Assembly (NCBI GenBank): GCA_009760855.2
Contig: WPIO01000144.1
Coordinates: forward strand, 659,501 to 723,500
Reading direction: 5' to 3'
From: Cristatella mucedo
Lineage: Eukaryota > Bryozoa > Phylactolaemata > Cristatellidae
DNA length: 64,000 bases
Shown: in pieces, positions 47,274 through 59,224 of the stretch
How the letters are laid out: each line of letters opens with the position of its first letter
Numbering within the stretch: the stretch's first letter is position 1
Made by a program: the position numbers and the translations under genes
Notes under the pieces: model-generated
What the model was told of the DNA's origin: nothing
The model's input: the letters and a program-made list of their open reading frames with translations, nothing else
Database searches by the model: none

Positions 47274-48127
47274 CCATGTATCAACTTATTTATTTTAAAA
47301 GTTCATCGTGTACAATAAGTTGGATATTGCACAAGTAGATATGCTGGTCTGCATTTAAGCATGTATCATACATCACAGACTAACAAACTTCAGCATTAGG
47401 GAGCTGCTGCACCTCCTCATATTTAGAGTCATGTATTGACGTCATGAACTGCCCCTTCCTCCTACCGTAGACTCTCGATGGAAAGCTTTTTGTGTCTTAC
47501 TGCAGTTTCGACACAAGACATCGATGCCCATGCATTTTTCACATAGGCGTAGGCAGCAGGGTTGAGAGAAATTTGAAACTGTAGAACCACAGTTTATGCA
47601 GTGGGAAGACTGCACCTTGTTGAAATCTACAATAAATTCATGGATTGTTTAACATGATCACTGTAGATAGTTCTCAATAAGCAATTTAGAGGATTTGCGG
47701 CTAGCAATGTCCAGAGAGCTGCATGTGGCGAATGGCTACAACGTGGTGGATTTAGATGGCTAATATAGGTGAGGTATGGCTCAATTTAGATGAAAGGTAA
47801 TAGAATGACAATGCAATGTGCTCACATGAGACAAGTTATCATTTTCAATCTTCGGAACCCGCGATAAATCTTCTTACACATAACTTTTAGTGGGCCGACA
47901 CATTTCTGATTTCCGTCTTCCCGTGACTTGGACTTATCATTGGCCGTTAGTGGTCCCAAAAGATTTTGACAGTGGCTTGGTACCAATGCCGTTTGCTTAG
48001 TACTAGTGGCAGTAGCTTAGTAATTGATCTAGACTCGCAGTCAGTCATCCAAGAGCACGTGCTTACATTCGTTGTGATGTCATAAGTGTGTTCTTGCGGG
48101 TACCTGCACTGTCATGCATTCTTGTTT
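47274..48127. other. AT-rich DNA, nothing recognised
   Basis: No ORF above 60 codons that I can support, no repeat and no RNA gene seen. Confidence 0.45.
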
Positions 48128-48243
48128 GACCATAAGTGGTTAAGCTGCTCACTCAAAGCAAGGTTTGGCCGAGCCCCGTTACGTTAAATGTGTGAATCAC
48201 CTGATTACAGATTAAGTTCTCTTGGGGTGCTGTAAAATAAATT
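48128..48243 (+). mobile_element. SINE-1 copy d
   Basis: Weakened tRNA-like head (GTGGTTAAGCTGCTCACT and GGCCGAGCCCCG) followed by the stem-loop, with TCACC/GGTGC outer arms around AGATTAAGTTCTCT. It runs directly into a (TA)n tract that may have grown from its tail. Confidence 0.65.
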
Positions 48244-48390
48244 ACATATATATATATATATATATATATCACACGCATATATACATATATATGCGTGTGT
48301 TTATATATATATATATATATATCCGTGTATATATATATATATATATATATATGAATACATTTGCGTGTGTGTGTGTGTGTTTGTGTGTGT
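48244..48390. repeat. (TA)n/(TG)n microsatellite with palindrome
   Basis: Alternating TA tracts broken by a near-perfect palindrome. CACACGCATATAT (48270-48282) pairs with ATATATGCGTGTG (48287-48299). (TG)n follows from 48363. Confidence 0.85.
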
Positions 48391-48752
48391 GTCTGTATGC
48401 ACATTCGTGCATAAGCCGTCTTGCATTCGCATTCACCAGAAGTTTACATGCAAGCGACATGCACTTTGTTACACTCATCTAAGTCACTACTGTATGCGCA
48501 GGTAGATGCACACTTGTTCAAACGCACATGCACAGGCACTGTTTGTTTCACTAATTCTACTCACTGAAACTAGCATGACTGCACATGCAGGCATATGCAT
48601 ATGCATGCTCACTCTCCTGACAAAAATCTCAGATAAAACTCGCAAATCGTTGTGATTCAAAAATTGACACATGCTTAACAAGTACATATGCATACACATA
48701 TAAGCCTTGTTGCACTTAAATATGTGCAATCTTCAAGGATTTACACATTAGT

Positions 48753-48831
48753 ATATATATATATATATATATGTATGTATATATATATATATATATGTGT
48801 AGATAAATAAATGTACATACTCACACATGCT

Positions 48832-48922
<91 letters not shown>
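48753..48922. repeat. (TA)n then (TG)n microsatellite
   Basis: TA tracts at about 48753-48796 and 48832-48856, then about 33 TG dinucleotides to 48922. Confidence 0.9.
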
Positions 48923-48923
<1 letters not shown>

Positions 48924-49080
48924 TTTTTTTAAGGAGGTGCTTAGGAGTTGCAGTAGGTCTTGTCATCAAACCCATGCTACAACTGTTGTATCATGTCAAT
49001 CTTCGTAAACCCCCGTTAAAGCTTTTCAAAAAGGCATTATTTTGCTGTGCTTTCAAGACTCTGCCCATTGATTAAATCGG

Positions 49081-49568
49081 TGGATATCTAACATACATAG
49101 AAGAGTAAATACAGACAGACACACAATCACAAGCGCTTGTGCGCACGCACATGTGCACATGCACAGAGACTAGTTCATGCACACAACTTAGATTCGTAGA
49201 TTTATATGTGGGCACCGAAGTGAACAAATGCCTATTCGAGCAAATGCTTGTTGGCACCTTAACAATCGTCACTAGCTTTTAGGGTTATGACTTCAGAGCA
49301 GTCGAACAGCCGTCTCCCCATCACATGGGTTAGTATCCTGAAAAACATATTACAGTGACTGACTGTTTATCAATGAAGTGTCCATATGCAAACTACTGTC
49401 TGTTATGAACGAATAGGCATGTGTTCACCTCTGTGTCCACATTTATATCTATTAATCAAAGTTGTGTGCATGAACAAGTCTCTGTGCATGCGCACGTGTG
49501 TGTGCATCTGTGCATGTGCGTATGTGTGTGTGTCTGTATTTGTGCTTCTATGCATGTCAGATACCCAC
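49081..49568. repeat. Inverted repeat, 159-bp arms
   Basis: Left arm 49081-49239 and right arm 49410-49568 are imperfect reverse complements, roughly four bases in five matching by eye. The spacer is 170 bp. Arms include CACA-rich sequence, so part of the match is low complexity, but the outer and inner ends are complex sequence. It could be a foldback element. Confidence 0.7.
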
Positions 49569-49827
49569 AAATTTAACCAATGGCCAGAGTCTAGAGAGCG
49601 CAGTAAAGTAATACTTATTTTTGCAAAGCTTTTACGGACCTCTGTGAGGATTTACATGACGCAAATGTTGCAGCTTGGGTTTGATGTCAAGACCTACTGC
49701 AAGTCAGTTTAATTCCAAATGATTTGAATGGCTGTCACAGCAGTTAGCTGAAAGTGAACAGTTGTCAGTCACCCTGCTCACTTTTTTCGTTATGGCGTCC
49801 GGGAGCGATTTCTTAATACCAGTATAT

Positions 49828-50250
49828 ATGTTTTTTGGAATCTAACTGTTAACCTATACCTCCTACAAACCTCAAATCCTTTGGGACCGTCATATGCTCT
49901 TAAAGCCTTAAACTAAATTCCGACTTGCGTCACGACATGCCCTGACTTGACCACATTTAAAAAGAATTTGAAAACACACCTGCTTATGAAAGCATTTAGT
50001 GGGTCCCTGTGATTCGTTCTCTATGTTCCTATGCGTGCTAACACTGTGCATGCTACCACTAACCGCACTTGCATGCTAACCCTGTGCATGTCACCCCTAA
50101 ACTTCTTATTCATGTTGTTTATCAAGCATGATACCACTCACCATTTGACCGTGTTTCCTTTAAAGGAAATGCAAAGCGCCTAGAAAGAGATTAATTTCTC
50201 TGAGGGCTCTTTATCAAGTGCATTAGTAATTACTATTATTATTATTATAA
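49828..50250 (+). mobile_element. LINE-1 copy I, 3' end
   Basis: Short 5'-truncated copy: remnants of the last ~70 codons, the 3' untranslated region with GTGCATGTCACCCCTAA, the stem-loop and an (ATT)n tail. No open frame. Confidence 0.75.
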
Positions 50251-51689
50251 ACTAAAGTTCTTCCTTGGAAACTATTTGGCAAAGGATTATTTGCCTAGCA
50301 CGCAGTTCATTGAGAATTTCCCTCCGAAAAGTTTATTAGTTGTGTGCTTATTGAATATAAAAATGCAGTGTAAACCTGAGTTAAAATTAGTGAAATTATT
50401 GGTACGCTGTTTCATTTGGCGATTTAGTTAAATATGCTGAGAGCGGTCCTGCTGTGCAAGCACAGCATGCCTTGGTTTTTTGCATGGCTGGCTAAGTAAT
50501 TTAACTTGCTACCTTCACTGCACTATCTCCTTAGGCAAGCACAGCACAGCTTAGCTAAGCTTTAAAATAACTTATTGCTAGGCTGGCTATTAAGCACATA
50601 CCTGTAAACATTAGTAATAGCAAGGTCAAAAAGAATGCTGCTAGTGCCTTACCTGTCATGCAGCGACTCTGTCCACCCAGTGGTATCACCTGGTCGGTGC
50701 AAGGCTGAGGCAAGATGTCATTTGCATTGCCAGTCTTGGCCGTTTCTGTCAATCTAAAATGCAGCTAATCTGTGTGGCACTTTACCGGGGTCTGTATATA
50801 CGAGTGTGAGCCAGCCTCAACGTTAATTAAGCAAAACGGTACTCCCCAAGTTTTTTATAGAGTCCTTCAACAAATTCACTGCCCCCGATATGTAGATTCC
50901 AAGCCAAGTGTGAACAATTTTTTTTAATCAGCTGCCCTCTATTTAAGCAAAAACTTACGTCCCTATCAATAAGAAAGGTTATGAAACTCTGGAAAATTAG
51001 CTAGCAAGCTAAATATGCTGTAGCACTCAAAAGATTTACTTCGCACAGACCCAACAGAATCCTTCATTCCGTGAATCTGGGCTGTGAGTGTTGGCAAGCG
51101 ACTGAACATGCCGGTGAGTGCTTAAGCGTTGTTTGCATTCTCTACTTGTTGCTCCACACGCCCTGCATCGACTTAGGTATGTTGGGCAATTAGTATTTTT
51201 CCTTCTCTAACGTAAACGCATTTGCAATTGCATGCTAGTAGCCAAGTTTAAGCTTCCCTCGTAAAAAGTATTGAGAGGTATATTTCTGAACTGGAAGGGC
51301 AATCAAAGACAGGCTTGGTCGTCACGGTTTGACAGCTGCCAATCAAGTCTCCGTGAGCATTAGAAGTAAGCCCGACAGCATTTCCGACTTTGAAGGAATA
51401 AAAAGCAAATAAATAGTGCACAGCTAAGTGATCACGAGCTGACAGTATCGGCTACCACGCCAGAGTATTAATTCTTGAACATGAGTGTTTCTGAATCTGC
51501 TGAAGCTTGGGTCCTCACGATGCTAATCCAAACGAAAGCACAGCGCTTGAAAAATATATTCATTTTAGCAAATATTTTGGTCTTTTAAGTATCGCGAATC
51601 TATCGCGGGTCAGCCTAAATTAGTATGCCCCTCTATGATAAATTCAATGAATGACCACAATCCCCCACAGTTCACTCAAATTAAGCTAA
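50251..51689. other. AT-rich DNA, nothing recognised
   Basis: A 65-codon minus-strand ORF at 50555-50752 has a hydrophobic C-terminal half but begins at a TTG codon and has no other support. I see no repeat. Confidence 0.4.
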
Positions 51690-52261
51690 AATTGACAAAA
51701 CCTTGGCACTGAGGAGCTCAAATATTGGCTGATATTTTAGTACGTCTTCAGTTCTATGTATCCACAAAATTTCAAGAAATTTCAAGCAAGATCAGTAGTG
51801 TTAATGAGATGCAACGACTGAGGCTTGTACCACAACCCAGCATAATCCACTGCAATCCACATTATTTCGAATCAAATCCACCGAAAATCAGCTGCACAAA
51901 GCTCTTAACACTTCAGGCTACAAGACTACACTACATTTAAAATGTACCCACAGCATTTTATATTACTCAGCTCACGATTTCTCATGAAGTCTACTAAAAT
52001 AGATTGCATTGACCCCTGCTAATACCACAATCCACCTCAATCCACTGCATCCCATCTGCATTCTACAGCAAACCGAAATCAGTCCTGTACTAGTGCTCGC
52101 TTTCTTATTGCGAATCACAGTACACTCTCTAAAGTTTTTATTCATACAATTTCACATATACTGGTGCTTGCATTCTCATGCAATCCTCTGCAATCAACCG
52201 CAAAGACTTGAGCCAATATAGCGATCCACTTCAATCCAATACGTCCACCGCAAAACGACTA

Positions 52262-53050
52262 GAAATTTATTGTAATGTAATGTATCTCCGTCTGTAACTC
52301 CACAAAGTCATAAGAGACCATGTGGGTGTTACGCAGGAGAGTTTTGTATAGCCCACTCACAGCCTAACCGGCTGTCGGTACGCATTCGGTACCCAACAGA
52401 CTTCGTCTCACTCAACAAAGAGAAAGTGGGAAGCATAGCAGAGTCAGGAGAGCAGTTGAGGTAGTGAGTAGCATAAAAGTAGCAGCTCACGACCGCTGAA
52501 AAGGATGTGCCATAGTCGGCAGTAGGAGAGTAGTTGCGGTTGTGTAAGAATTGTATAAGCGAGTTCCACAGTCTAGGACCTGCTGAGCTAAAGCTTCTGT
52601 CGCCAACTGTCTTTAAGCTGAAGAATGGGACAGCTAATTTATTGTCCACACAGGACCTGAGGGCGCGAACAGGCTGAAACTGATGCAGCAGTTCAGCTAG
52701 GTACGAAGGAACCAAGCCGTGGCGGTCCTTGTGGGTCAGCAAAAGAACTTTGCTCTGTATCCTTTGCTCAACCGGCAACCATCCTAACTCTTTCAGCAAA
52801 GGAGACACACACTCAAACCGCCTGGACTTGAAGACTAGCCTTGCAGGCATATTCATAGTCCCCTGCAGTGGCATAATAGCTTTCTTTGGCAGCCCAGCCA
52901 AAAGGGAATTATAATAATCAAGCCAAGACAGAACTAAAGAGCTAGTTAAATTTTTTACAAGCCACTTTCGGAGACAGCTCCTAATCTTGGATTGGGATCG
53001 GATGTGATGGCTAGCTGTAGAAGCAGTCTTCTGAATGAAGCTTTGTGGGG
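52262..53050 (-). mobile_element. LINE-2 copy in the left satellite arm
   Basis: Antisense, with the (ACATT)n-type tail at the left and a 5' truncation near 53050. The equivalent place in the right arm has no insertion. Confidence 0.85.
52329..52901 (-). CDS. LINE-2 reverse-transcriptase C-terminal domain
   Basis: A 190-residue open frame, the longest LINE-2 piece here, truncated at the N-terminus by the element itself. It has LGWLPVEQRIQSKVLLLTHK near residue 39, a DRSFSSAGPRLWNSL block near residue 102, and ends CEWAIQNSPA. These blocks correspond to LHWLPVKQRIDFKVL and DRAFSSHAPTAWNSL in LINE-1, so both families belong to the same L2/CR1 group. No catalytic motif is present. The C-terminal extension after WNSL, with cysteines (SCYFYATHYLNC), is family-specific. 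Confidence 0.75.
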   Translation of the reverse strand: MAGLPKKAIMPLQGTMNMPARLVFKSRRFECVSPLLKELGWLPVEQRIQSKVLLLTHKDRHGLVPSYLAELLHQFQPVRALRSCVDNKLAVPFFSLKTVGDRSFSSAGPRLWNSLIQFLHNRNYSPTADYGTSFSAVVSCYFYATHYLNCSPDSAMLPTFSLLSETKSVGYRMRTDSRLGCEWAIQNSPA

Positions 53051-54344
53051 TTCGCCAGCTTTACTTTCATATTAAAGCTTCTTATGTGCAGATCCATGTG
53101 AAATCAAGAAATTCTGCATCCCCACATGCCGGAAACGCCGCCCTGCAATCGCCCAACATACCCTGGGCAAATGCCATCTACTCTATTTCATGAAAATCAT
53201 CCTGAAATCACCAACGTAAAGCCCTAATTTATATTACAAATAATACAAGAATCAGTTGAATGTGTATCCACACTTTTTCGCCTATTGTACATGAGCGTTC
53301 TCATGAATTGCACTGAAATATGTTCAAGAGCATTATTATTAATAAGATTAATCGAGTTCAGTCACCCGGTCCGATTCCACAATCCACCAAAATCAGTGGC
53401 AATCTGCCACAAAGTAACCAGAGTGAGTCCGCCAAAACCTCTAATTATGAGTTCACTTTGGCAGACTCATCAGTTATCGTGTACTCCCACAATTTCAAAA
53501 CAATTGATGCGATTATTTTGCTGCAATACACTACAGTCGACTGCATTGACCGGGCCATTACCGAAATCCACATCGATCTGCCAAAAAACGACCAGAGATT
53601 TTTTTTCTTTCTCCTCCAATTGGGTCTCTACTTTACAAAGCAGTTCGGTTAATATGCAACCACATCATGTGAATCGATTTCGCTCGGCTACTACATTAGT
53701 GGTCAATGTTTGGTAATTTACTGTAATGACTCGGCTCGAAGCCCCAAACTACCACAATCTGTGGTGAACCGACGAGAAATTAAGAGCCCGATGCTCAGAT
53801 TGTCATTATATAACATGGTGTTTTCAAGCTGTTTTTCTAGTTCATTGTTAAGTATATAATGTAATTGACAGAGATGGAAGTGGCCATTACCCGAATCCCT
53901 GCAGATCAGCAAGAAAACGGCTGCAATAAGCTCCAATTCTTTTTAAAGGCTACATTTCACTGCGATAACACCTACTTTCAACCCATTCTGTGATTTCAAT
54001 CTTGGGAAGTGCATAGCGATCGATGGCTAAGGTCCGCGTAAATACGGATATACATTAGAAACCATAGCAAATCATCGGAAAGTGTTTGAACAAACCTCAA
54101 GCTTTTCAGGTTTATCCCAGGGCACGGTATTTAAAGTTCAGCCACATTCTTCAATCAATTTTGACCAGTCTCAAATAGCTCCAAAACGACGAGAAATTGT
54201 CAGGGAAAAACTCAACTTGTTACCATATCAAACAGTTTGCTGTGTCCAAAGTGAAACCGTGGCATTTTTAAGCTGTTTGGCTAATTAATCGCCAGCAAGG
54301 CAGTGCAATCGATAGCAGTGGCCCGTGTCAACACTGCAACCGAT

Positions 54345-54527
54345 GGATAGACGGCACACTAGGTAAGGCGGTTGCTTTCACGACCTCGGTCCCGAGGTCG
54401 TGGGTTCGATTCCTGCGGTGTACGATTCTTTATCGCCACTGCAAGCTGTGGTGATGGCCGTAAAGGCTCTCCTGTCGCTATTCGAAAAGAGGCTGTTGAA
54501 TCAGCAAGGATTTTTTTTTAATTTACT
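54345..54527 (+). mobile_element. SINE-2 copy e, at the palindrome centre
   Basis: Well-preserved: head GGCACACTAGGTAAGGCGG, B-box GGGTTCGATTCC, body with TCTTTATCGCCACTGCAAG, and a T-rich end at 54510-54522. It lies at the junction between the left arm and the central spacer. Confidence 0.85.
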
Positions 54528-55049
54528 TATTTTAGCCACAGCCAATCTCTAGTCAATTGTAAACGGATTGCTGTAGAACCCCGGCCATTGTCGTCGAATG
54601 TCGGTCTATTTTTAACGAACTGCAATCTATTGACGTATTTCCCGGGCCACTGCTTCGATAGCCATGCGTTGCCATAGATTGAATGTGCTCAATAAGTGCA
54701 AATTATTAGTGTGATCAGTTGATGTAATCAGTAATGAGAGTTGCAATTTCACAGCTCATCTTGTTGGTTTTCCACGGATTTCAGTATTGGTCCAGGCCAT
54801 TGCTGTCAATGGCCGTGCATTGCCGGCGGTTAGCAGACAAAGCAGCTTGAAAATGCCACGGTTTCACTTTGGAAGCAGAAACATGTTTTATGTAATGAGA
54901 ATCGAAGCTTCTCTCTACCAATTTGTGGTCAATTAGGAGTGGGTTGAGGTATTAGCCCTGGTCAGTGCTGTCAACTGCCATTAATTGATTGAGACTGTAT
55001 GGGCACGATTAGTTGAATGGATATGGCTGCACTTGGTTTTATTTATTTG

Positions 55050-55207
55050 TAGTGCCGTAATATCTCAGAAGATAAGGTGCTCTTTTTCACGGCCGAGGTC
55101 GCGGGTTCAAATCAACAGTTGGTGATCCTTTATATCTAACTGCAGGCCGTGGCGATGGCCGTTAAAATTTTTCTATCGGTATACAAATGAGACTATTCAA
55201 TCAGCTA
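55050..55207 (+). mobile_element. SINE-2 copy f
   Basis: Diverged copy with B-box-like GGGTTCAAATC and body blocks GGCCGTGGCGATGGCCGT and TCAATCAGCTAA. Tandem with copy g. Confidence 0.7.
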
Positions 55208-55217
55208 ATATCTTTTA

Positions 55218-55385
55218 GTGAGCCAAGATGAAACACTAGGTACGGCTGTTGCTTTTGGGACCGAGATCGCTGGTTGGTGTCCTGCAGTGGGTGATCATTT
55301 ATCGCCATCGCAAGTGGTGGTGATAGCCGTAGAGGCTCTTCTGTCGCTACGGAAAAAAGGCTGTTAAATGAGCTTGTATTTTTAA
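55218..55385 (+). mobile_element. SINE-2 copy g
   Basis: Diverged, B-box weakened, but the body (GATAGCCGTAGAGGCTCTTCTGTCGC) is clear in its parts. It lies 10 bp after copy f in the same orientation. Confidence 0.72.
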
Positions 55386-56490
55386 ACAATAACCTGTGAT
55401 GCCTAAGAAAGTTTTGAGCCTGATCAAATCACTTTCTGGTCATTTTCTATGATTCATAATGGATACCCATATTTGCCTGGCCCATTGCCATCGATGCTAT
55501 GCATTGCCCGATATTAAAATCACAGAGTGAGTTGAAAATAGATCCACGAGCAGTCGAATGTAACCTGGAATAACAATTGGAACTTCTTGCAGCCGCTTTC
55601 TCGACGATTAGCGGTTGAATATGGTATTAACCCCTGTCGTAGCTGTCGATTGCCCTTCAAACTTAACAATAACTGGCAAATAGCTAGACAATTCCTTGCT
55701 TTGAACTTGAACACACAGCAAATGTTATAGGCAGTGACAATTGAAGCTGTGTACTGAAGATGTCTTGTAAATTTCCCACCGATTGTCGTGAATTGCTGCC
55801 TTTGGTCGAGCCATTACCTTAAAGTGCCAGGCATTCACTAAGATTTTAGGAAACGAGAGCAATCAGTTATAGTGATTTGGTTGCACAAAAAACCGGAGTG
55901 CAGTGTAATAAGCAGACAAAATTTAAGTGTTGAGAACCTAATTTCTGGTCTTCTTCCAGCAGATTGCCGTGTATGACCACAATGGCTCGGGCTATTACAT
56001 TCGACTGCCACTCATTGCAGCAGCATGGTCCAGATTGTTGTGAAACTGGTCGACTAAACGATAAATGAACAGTGGAGCAACATTTAGTCCTAATTGCAGC
56101 TGTTAGCTTTGTGGTCGCTTTGCAGTTGATAGAGACGGATTGTGGCATGGGACCGGGTCCTTGCAGTCGATAGCACTGCATTGCATGAGAACGCTTGTGC
56201 ACAATCGGGCAAAGGTTTGTGGGTGCAATTTTAAATGAGTCTATTCGTACAAAAAACGTAAATTATAGCTTCATTATAATGATTCGAGTATGATTTCCGC
56301 GGAATTAGAGCGGATTGAGATATTCACCCTGGCTTTTTCAGGCAATTTCTATGCATTGCCTGTGTGTGGGGATGCCGATTTTACATGGACGTGCACACAG
56401 CACGATCTGCTTTAATATGCAATGAAAACTGGAGCTCGGCGACATCCAGTTCTATTCCTTTTCCATGTGGATCTGAAGGATATAACTTGA

Positions 56491-57074
56491 TTACTCCACT
56501 TCTCGCCGACCTGCACTGGCTACCAGTGAAGGAACGGATTGACTTCAAGGTTTTGTCGCTCACTTTTAGGTCTCTTCATTCTATGGCTCCAGCCTATCTT
56601 TCAGATATACTAACCCATCAGGCCAAGCATAGTACCACTCACTTTTCGGAATCCAGCAGTCTAGAAATACCTCGTACAAACCTGAAATCCTTTGGAGACC
56701 GTGCATTTAGCTCGTATGCTCCCAAAGCCTGAAACTCCCTCCCGACCTGCATCAGAACATCCCCTGACCTGACCACATTTAAAAGAAACTTAAAAACACA
56801 CCTATTTAGGACAGCATTTAGTGGGTCCCTGTGATTCGTCCTTGTTGTGCTTATGCGTGCTGACACTGTGCATGCTGCCACTAACCACATTTGCATGCTG
56901 ACCCTGTGCATGTCACCCCTAACCATATTATTCATTTCGTTTGTTTTTTTCAAGCATGATTTTACTTACTATTCTATTGCGTATCACTTTGCAGCAAATG
57001 TAAAGCGCCTAGAAAGAGATTGAGTTCCCTGAGGGCGCTTTATCAAGTGCAATATTATTATTATTATTATTATA
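56491..57074 (+). mobile_element. LINE-1 copy J in the right satellite arm
   Basis: 5'-truncated copy with an (ATT)n tail. Direct repeat TTGATT at 56487-56492 and 57075-57080. The coding remnant from about 56500 keeps the LHWLPVKERIDFKVL block and ends at a TGG-to-TGA change near 56730. Otherwise it is close to copy A. Confidence 0.88.
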
Positions 57075-58191
57075 TTGATTGCTGTGTTGACCCTGCCATT
57101 GCAGTCGACTGCAGGGAATTGCATGAGAACGCCCTTGCCAGTGTAAGTGCCATTTTCTGATTAAAAATTTCTCATAGCGAACTGTGATACGGAATCAGAA
57201 AATTAGTTTTTGCACGGAATTTATTTTGTTTTAAGCGGGAATGCAAGTGAAATGCTATGGATTAAGTCGATAGCAGTCTTGGTTCGGGTCACAGCAATCT
57301 ATTTTAGTGGACTTCGGGAGAACTCATGAGCCTAGTTGTACGAAAGGAGGTTGTACATTTTAAATGTAGAGTAGTCTCATATTAAAAAACTATTAGAATC
57401 TTTGTGGAGCTGATTTTCTGTGGATTTGATACGAACTAAAGTTTAATGCAGTAGATTGTGGTGGATTGTGGTACAGGTCTCAGTCTTTGCAGGTCGTTAG
57501 AATGAGTGGGCTTGCTTGCAATAGCAATAAATTTGGTGGATCGATTAAATCAAAGATTTAATACAATATCCGCCAAATAATTGAGCTCGGCAACCCAAAG
57601 ATCTTGTCAGTTGTAGCCTAATTAGAGTAGATTTTTGTAGATTGTAGTAATTCTTAGAACCCCTCAACAATCTTCGGTGGAATATTTTTTCTACATCAGC
57701 TCTATGCTAACACTTTTAGTTGCCCAGCCGATACTTTTCACCCTCAGAATGACAAGCGATCTGACTGGGATTCAGGTCTCCTTTAGCGTGCTAAAAGCAA
57801 CACCCAGCTCGAAATCCGTGTGCGTCTCCAGTAGCAGGCATGTGTGCTTGAGCGGACTCGGAACTTACCTGCTTAAACAGCTGCCCATTGCGTTCCCTTC
57901 TTTTATTAAACAGATTATTGCCGATTTCTTTAGATCGAAGGCAAGGATACCCAAAAAGCGTGCCGGAATGTCACTTCGCAGTATTCTGGAAGATCGTCGC
58001 CGTGTCGATTTATAGAGAGAAATAAATTCGACTAATGCAGATTCTGCAAGCATTAATCAAACTTTTTTGAAACAGGAGCCAAAGCTAACTAGCAGCCAAA
58101 ATTGTCCTCTATGCTCCGATCTGCTCTCACCCCTTCTGCAGCAAAGTTTTTCACACCAGCTATCCAACCAGATAGCAAATAGCAGATAGTA

Positions 58192-58350
58192 ATGACGGCT
58201 CCTCACTGGAGCTCATGGAAATCACTGGAGCTGCTTTTAACAATCATTGGTGTCTGCGCATGCTGCTGTTATGACGGCTTTTCCCTTACTGGTTCACAAT
58301 CTACCCAAAGCATACTTTCTGCAGGGACTTTGTGTGGCAATACGGCTAAG
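58192..58350 (+). CDS. Candidate first exon with hydrophobic start
   Basis: ATG at 58192 opens a frame (MTAPHWSSWKS) with a hydrophobic, cysteine-rich segment at about residues 13-27, followed by a Ser/Thr-rich stretch. At 58348-58356 the sequence AAG|GTAAAG is a good 5' splice site, and the frame closes only after it. This fits a first exon encoding a signal or anchor peptide, but no downstream exon was found and the evidence is slight. Confidence 0.2.
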
Positions 58351-58450
58351 GTAAAGATACAGCACTTTACATCCTAAAACAGTGCACTGTGGCAACACCA
58401 CACTGTAACATAAAATGTACAAAGTTTAGCCTGCACATAATAGCCTATAC

Positions 58451-58636
<186 letters not shown>

Positions 58637-59224
58637 GCTTATACTCAACCTTTCCCATTGCCAGGGAGAGAAGCTGGTGTAGTATATTGTCATGTTAGTT
58701 TTAAGGTCAAGGAAAGCCACAAGCAGGGAGTGATTGTTCGATTAGGTGTCTCTGGTGGTACTGAAAGCAGCCTATGCCAGAGCAAAAACGAGTTATTGGA
58801 CCACCAATGGAACAGAGGCTTTTTTTGTACGCCAGGGGGAGCTATAGCATCCTCCCAGCATCATATTCTTTCTCTAGATCAACGTCCAAAAACACTGAGG
58901 TTGAGAATCCCAGTGATTGAGAGTGGGTCATTGATCCGGCAACTAAAGAACAGATAAAAATGAAAAGTTAAAACTAATTAAAAATAAGATAAAAAGCCTT
59001 ATACAGAATCCGTGACTGAGGTGAAAATTAGTATTCTTGCAGACGAGGCTCGCGTAGATTGGGGCCCGTACCTCACTTAACTACTTCACTATGGTGAGTT
59101 CCTATAGCCCCAAGGTTACATGCCCAGGTACATGGTAAGATCATCTCAGCTGATTGCCACGAGTAGATGCACAATGGATTGAATTTACGTCAATGCATAC
59201 TTTACCAAGTATGGTTTAATTTGC

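Larger units (their letters stand above)
51690..54346 (+). repeat. Satellite array, left arm
   Basis: Marker block at about 51815, 51995, 52175, 53122, 53305, 53540, 53690, 53870, 54015, 54159 and 54305, with a gap where LINE-2 sits. The last block, at 54299-54343, ends at the central SINE-2. Confidence 0.7.
51690..57640. repeat. Large imperfect palindrome of two opposed satellite arrays
   Basis: Left arm 51690-54346 and right arm about 54775-57640 are reverse complements at low to moderate similarity, matching in order over their full length. Within each arm a diverged unit recurs roughly every 145-185 bp, marked by a conserved block around TCGACTGCAATGGCCCGGGTC. After removing transposons, each arm is about 1.9 kb. 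Transposon insertions are specific to one arm: LINE-2 and a SINE-2 in the left and centre, LINE-1 and two SINE-2 copies in the right. Confidence 0.8.
54775..57640 (-). repeat. Satellite array, right arm (inverted)
   Basis: Marker block in reverse orientation at about 54795, 54960, 55466, 55622, 55800, 55978, 56149, 56328, 57092 and 57278. Correcting for the SINE-2 pair and LINE-1, most spacings are 155-180 bp. Related blocks at 54573 and 54650 lie in the central spacer. Confidence 0.7.

Noticed and set aside
48153-49075. ORFs rich in Y/I, V/C or H/T over microsatellites, also at 58374-58720 and 43642-43913
   Set aside because: They are translations of dinucleotide and tetranucleotide repeats.
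33398-54527. tRNA genes suggested by B-box matches (GGTTCGAATCC)
   Set aside because: All belong to SINE-2 or SINE-1 copies: they have long non-tRNA bodies, recur with the same tail, and do not close into an acceptor stem.
51690-57640. CRISPR-like regular repeats
   Set aside because: The repeats are long, diverged and contiguous without unique spacers, as in eukaryotic satellites.
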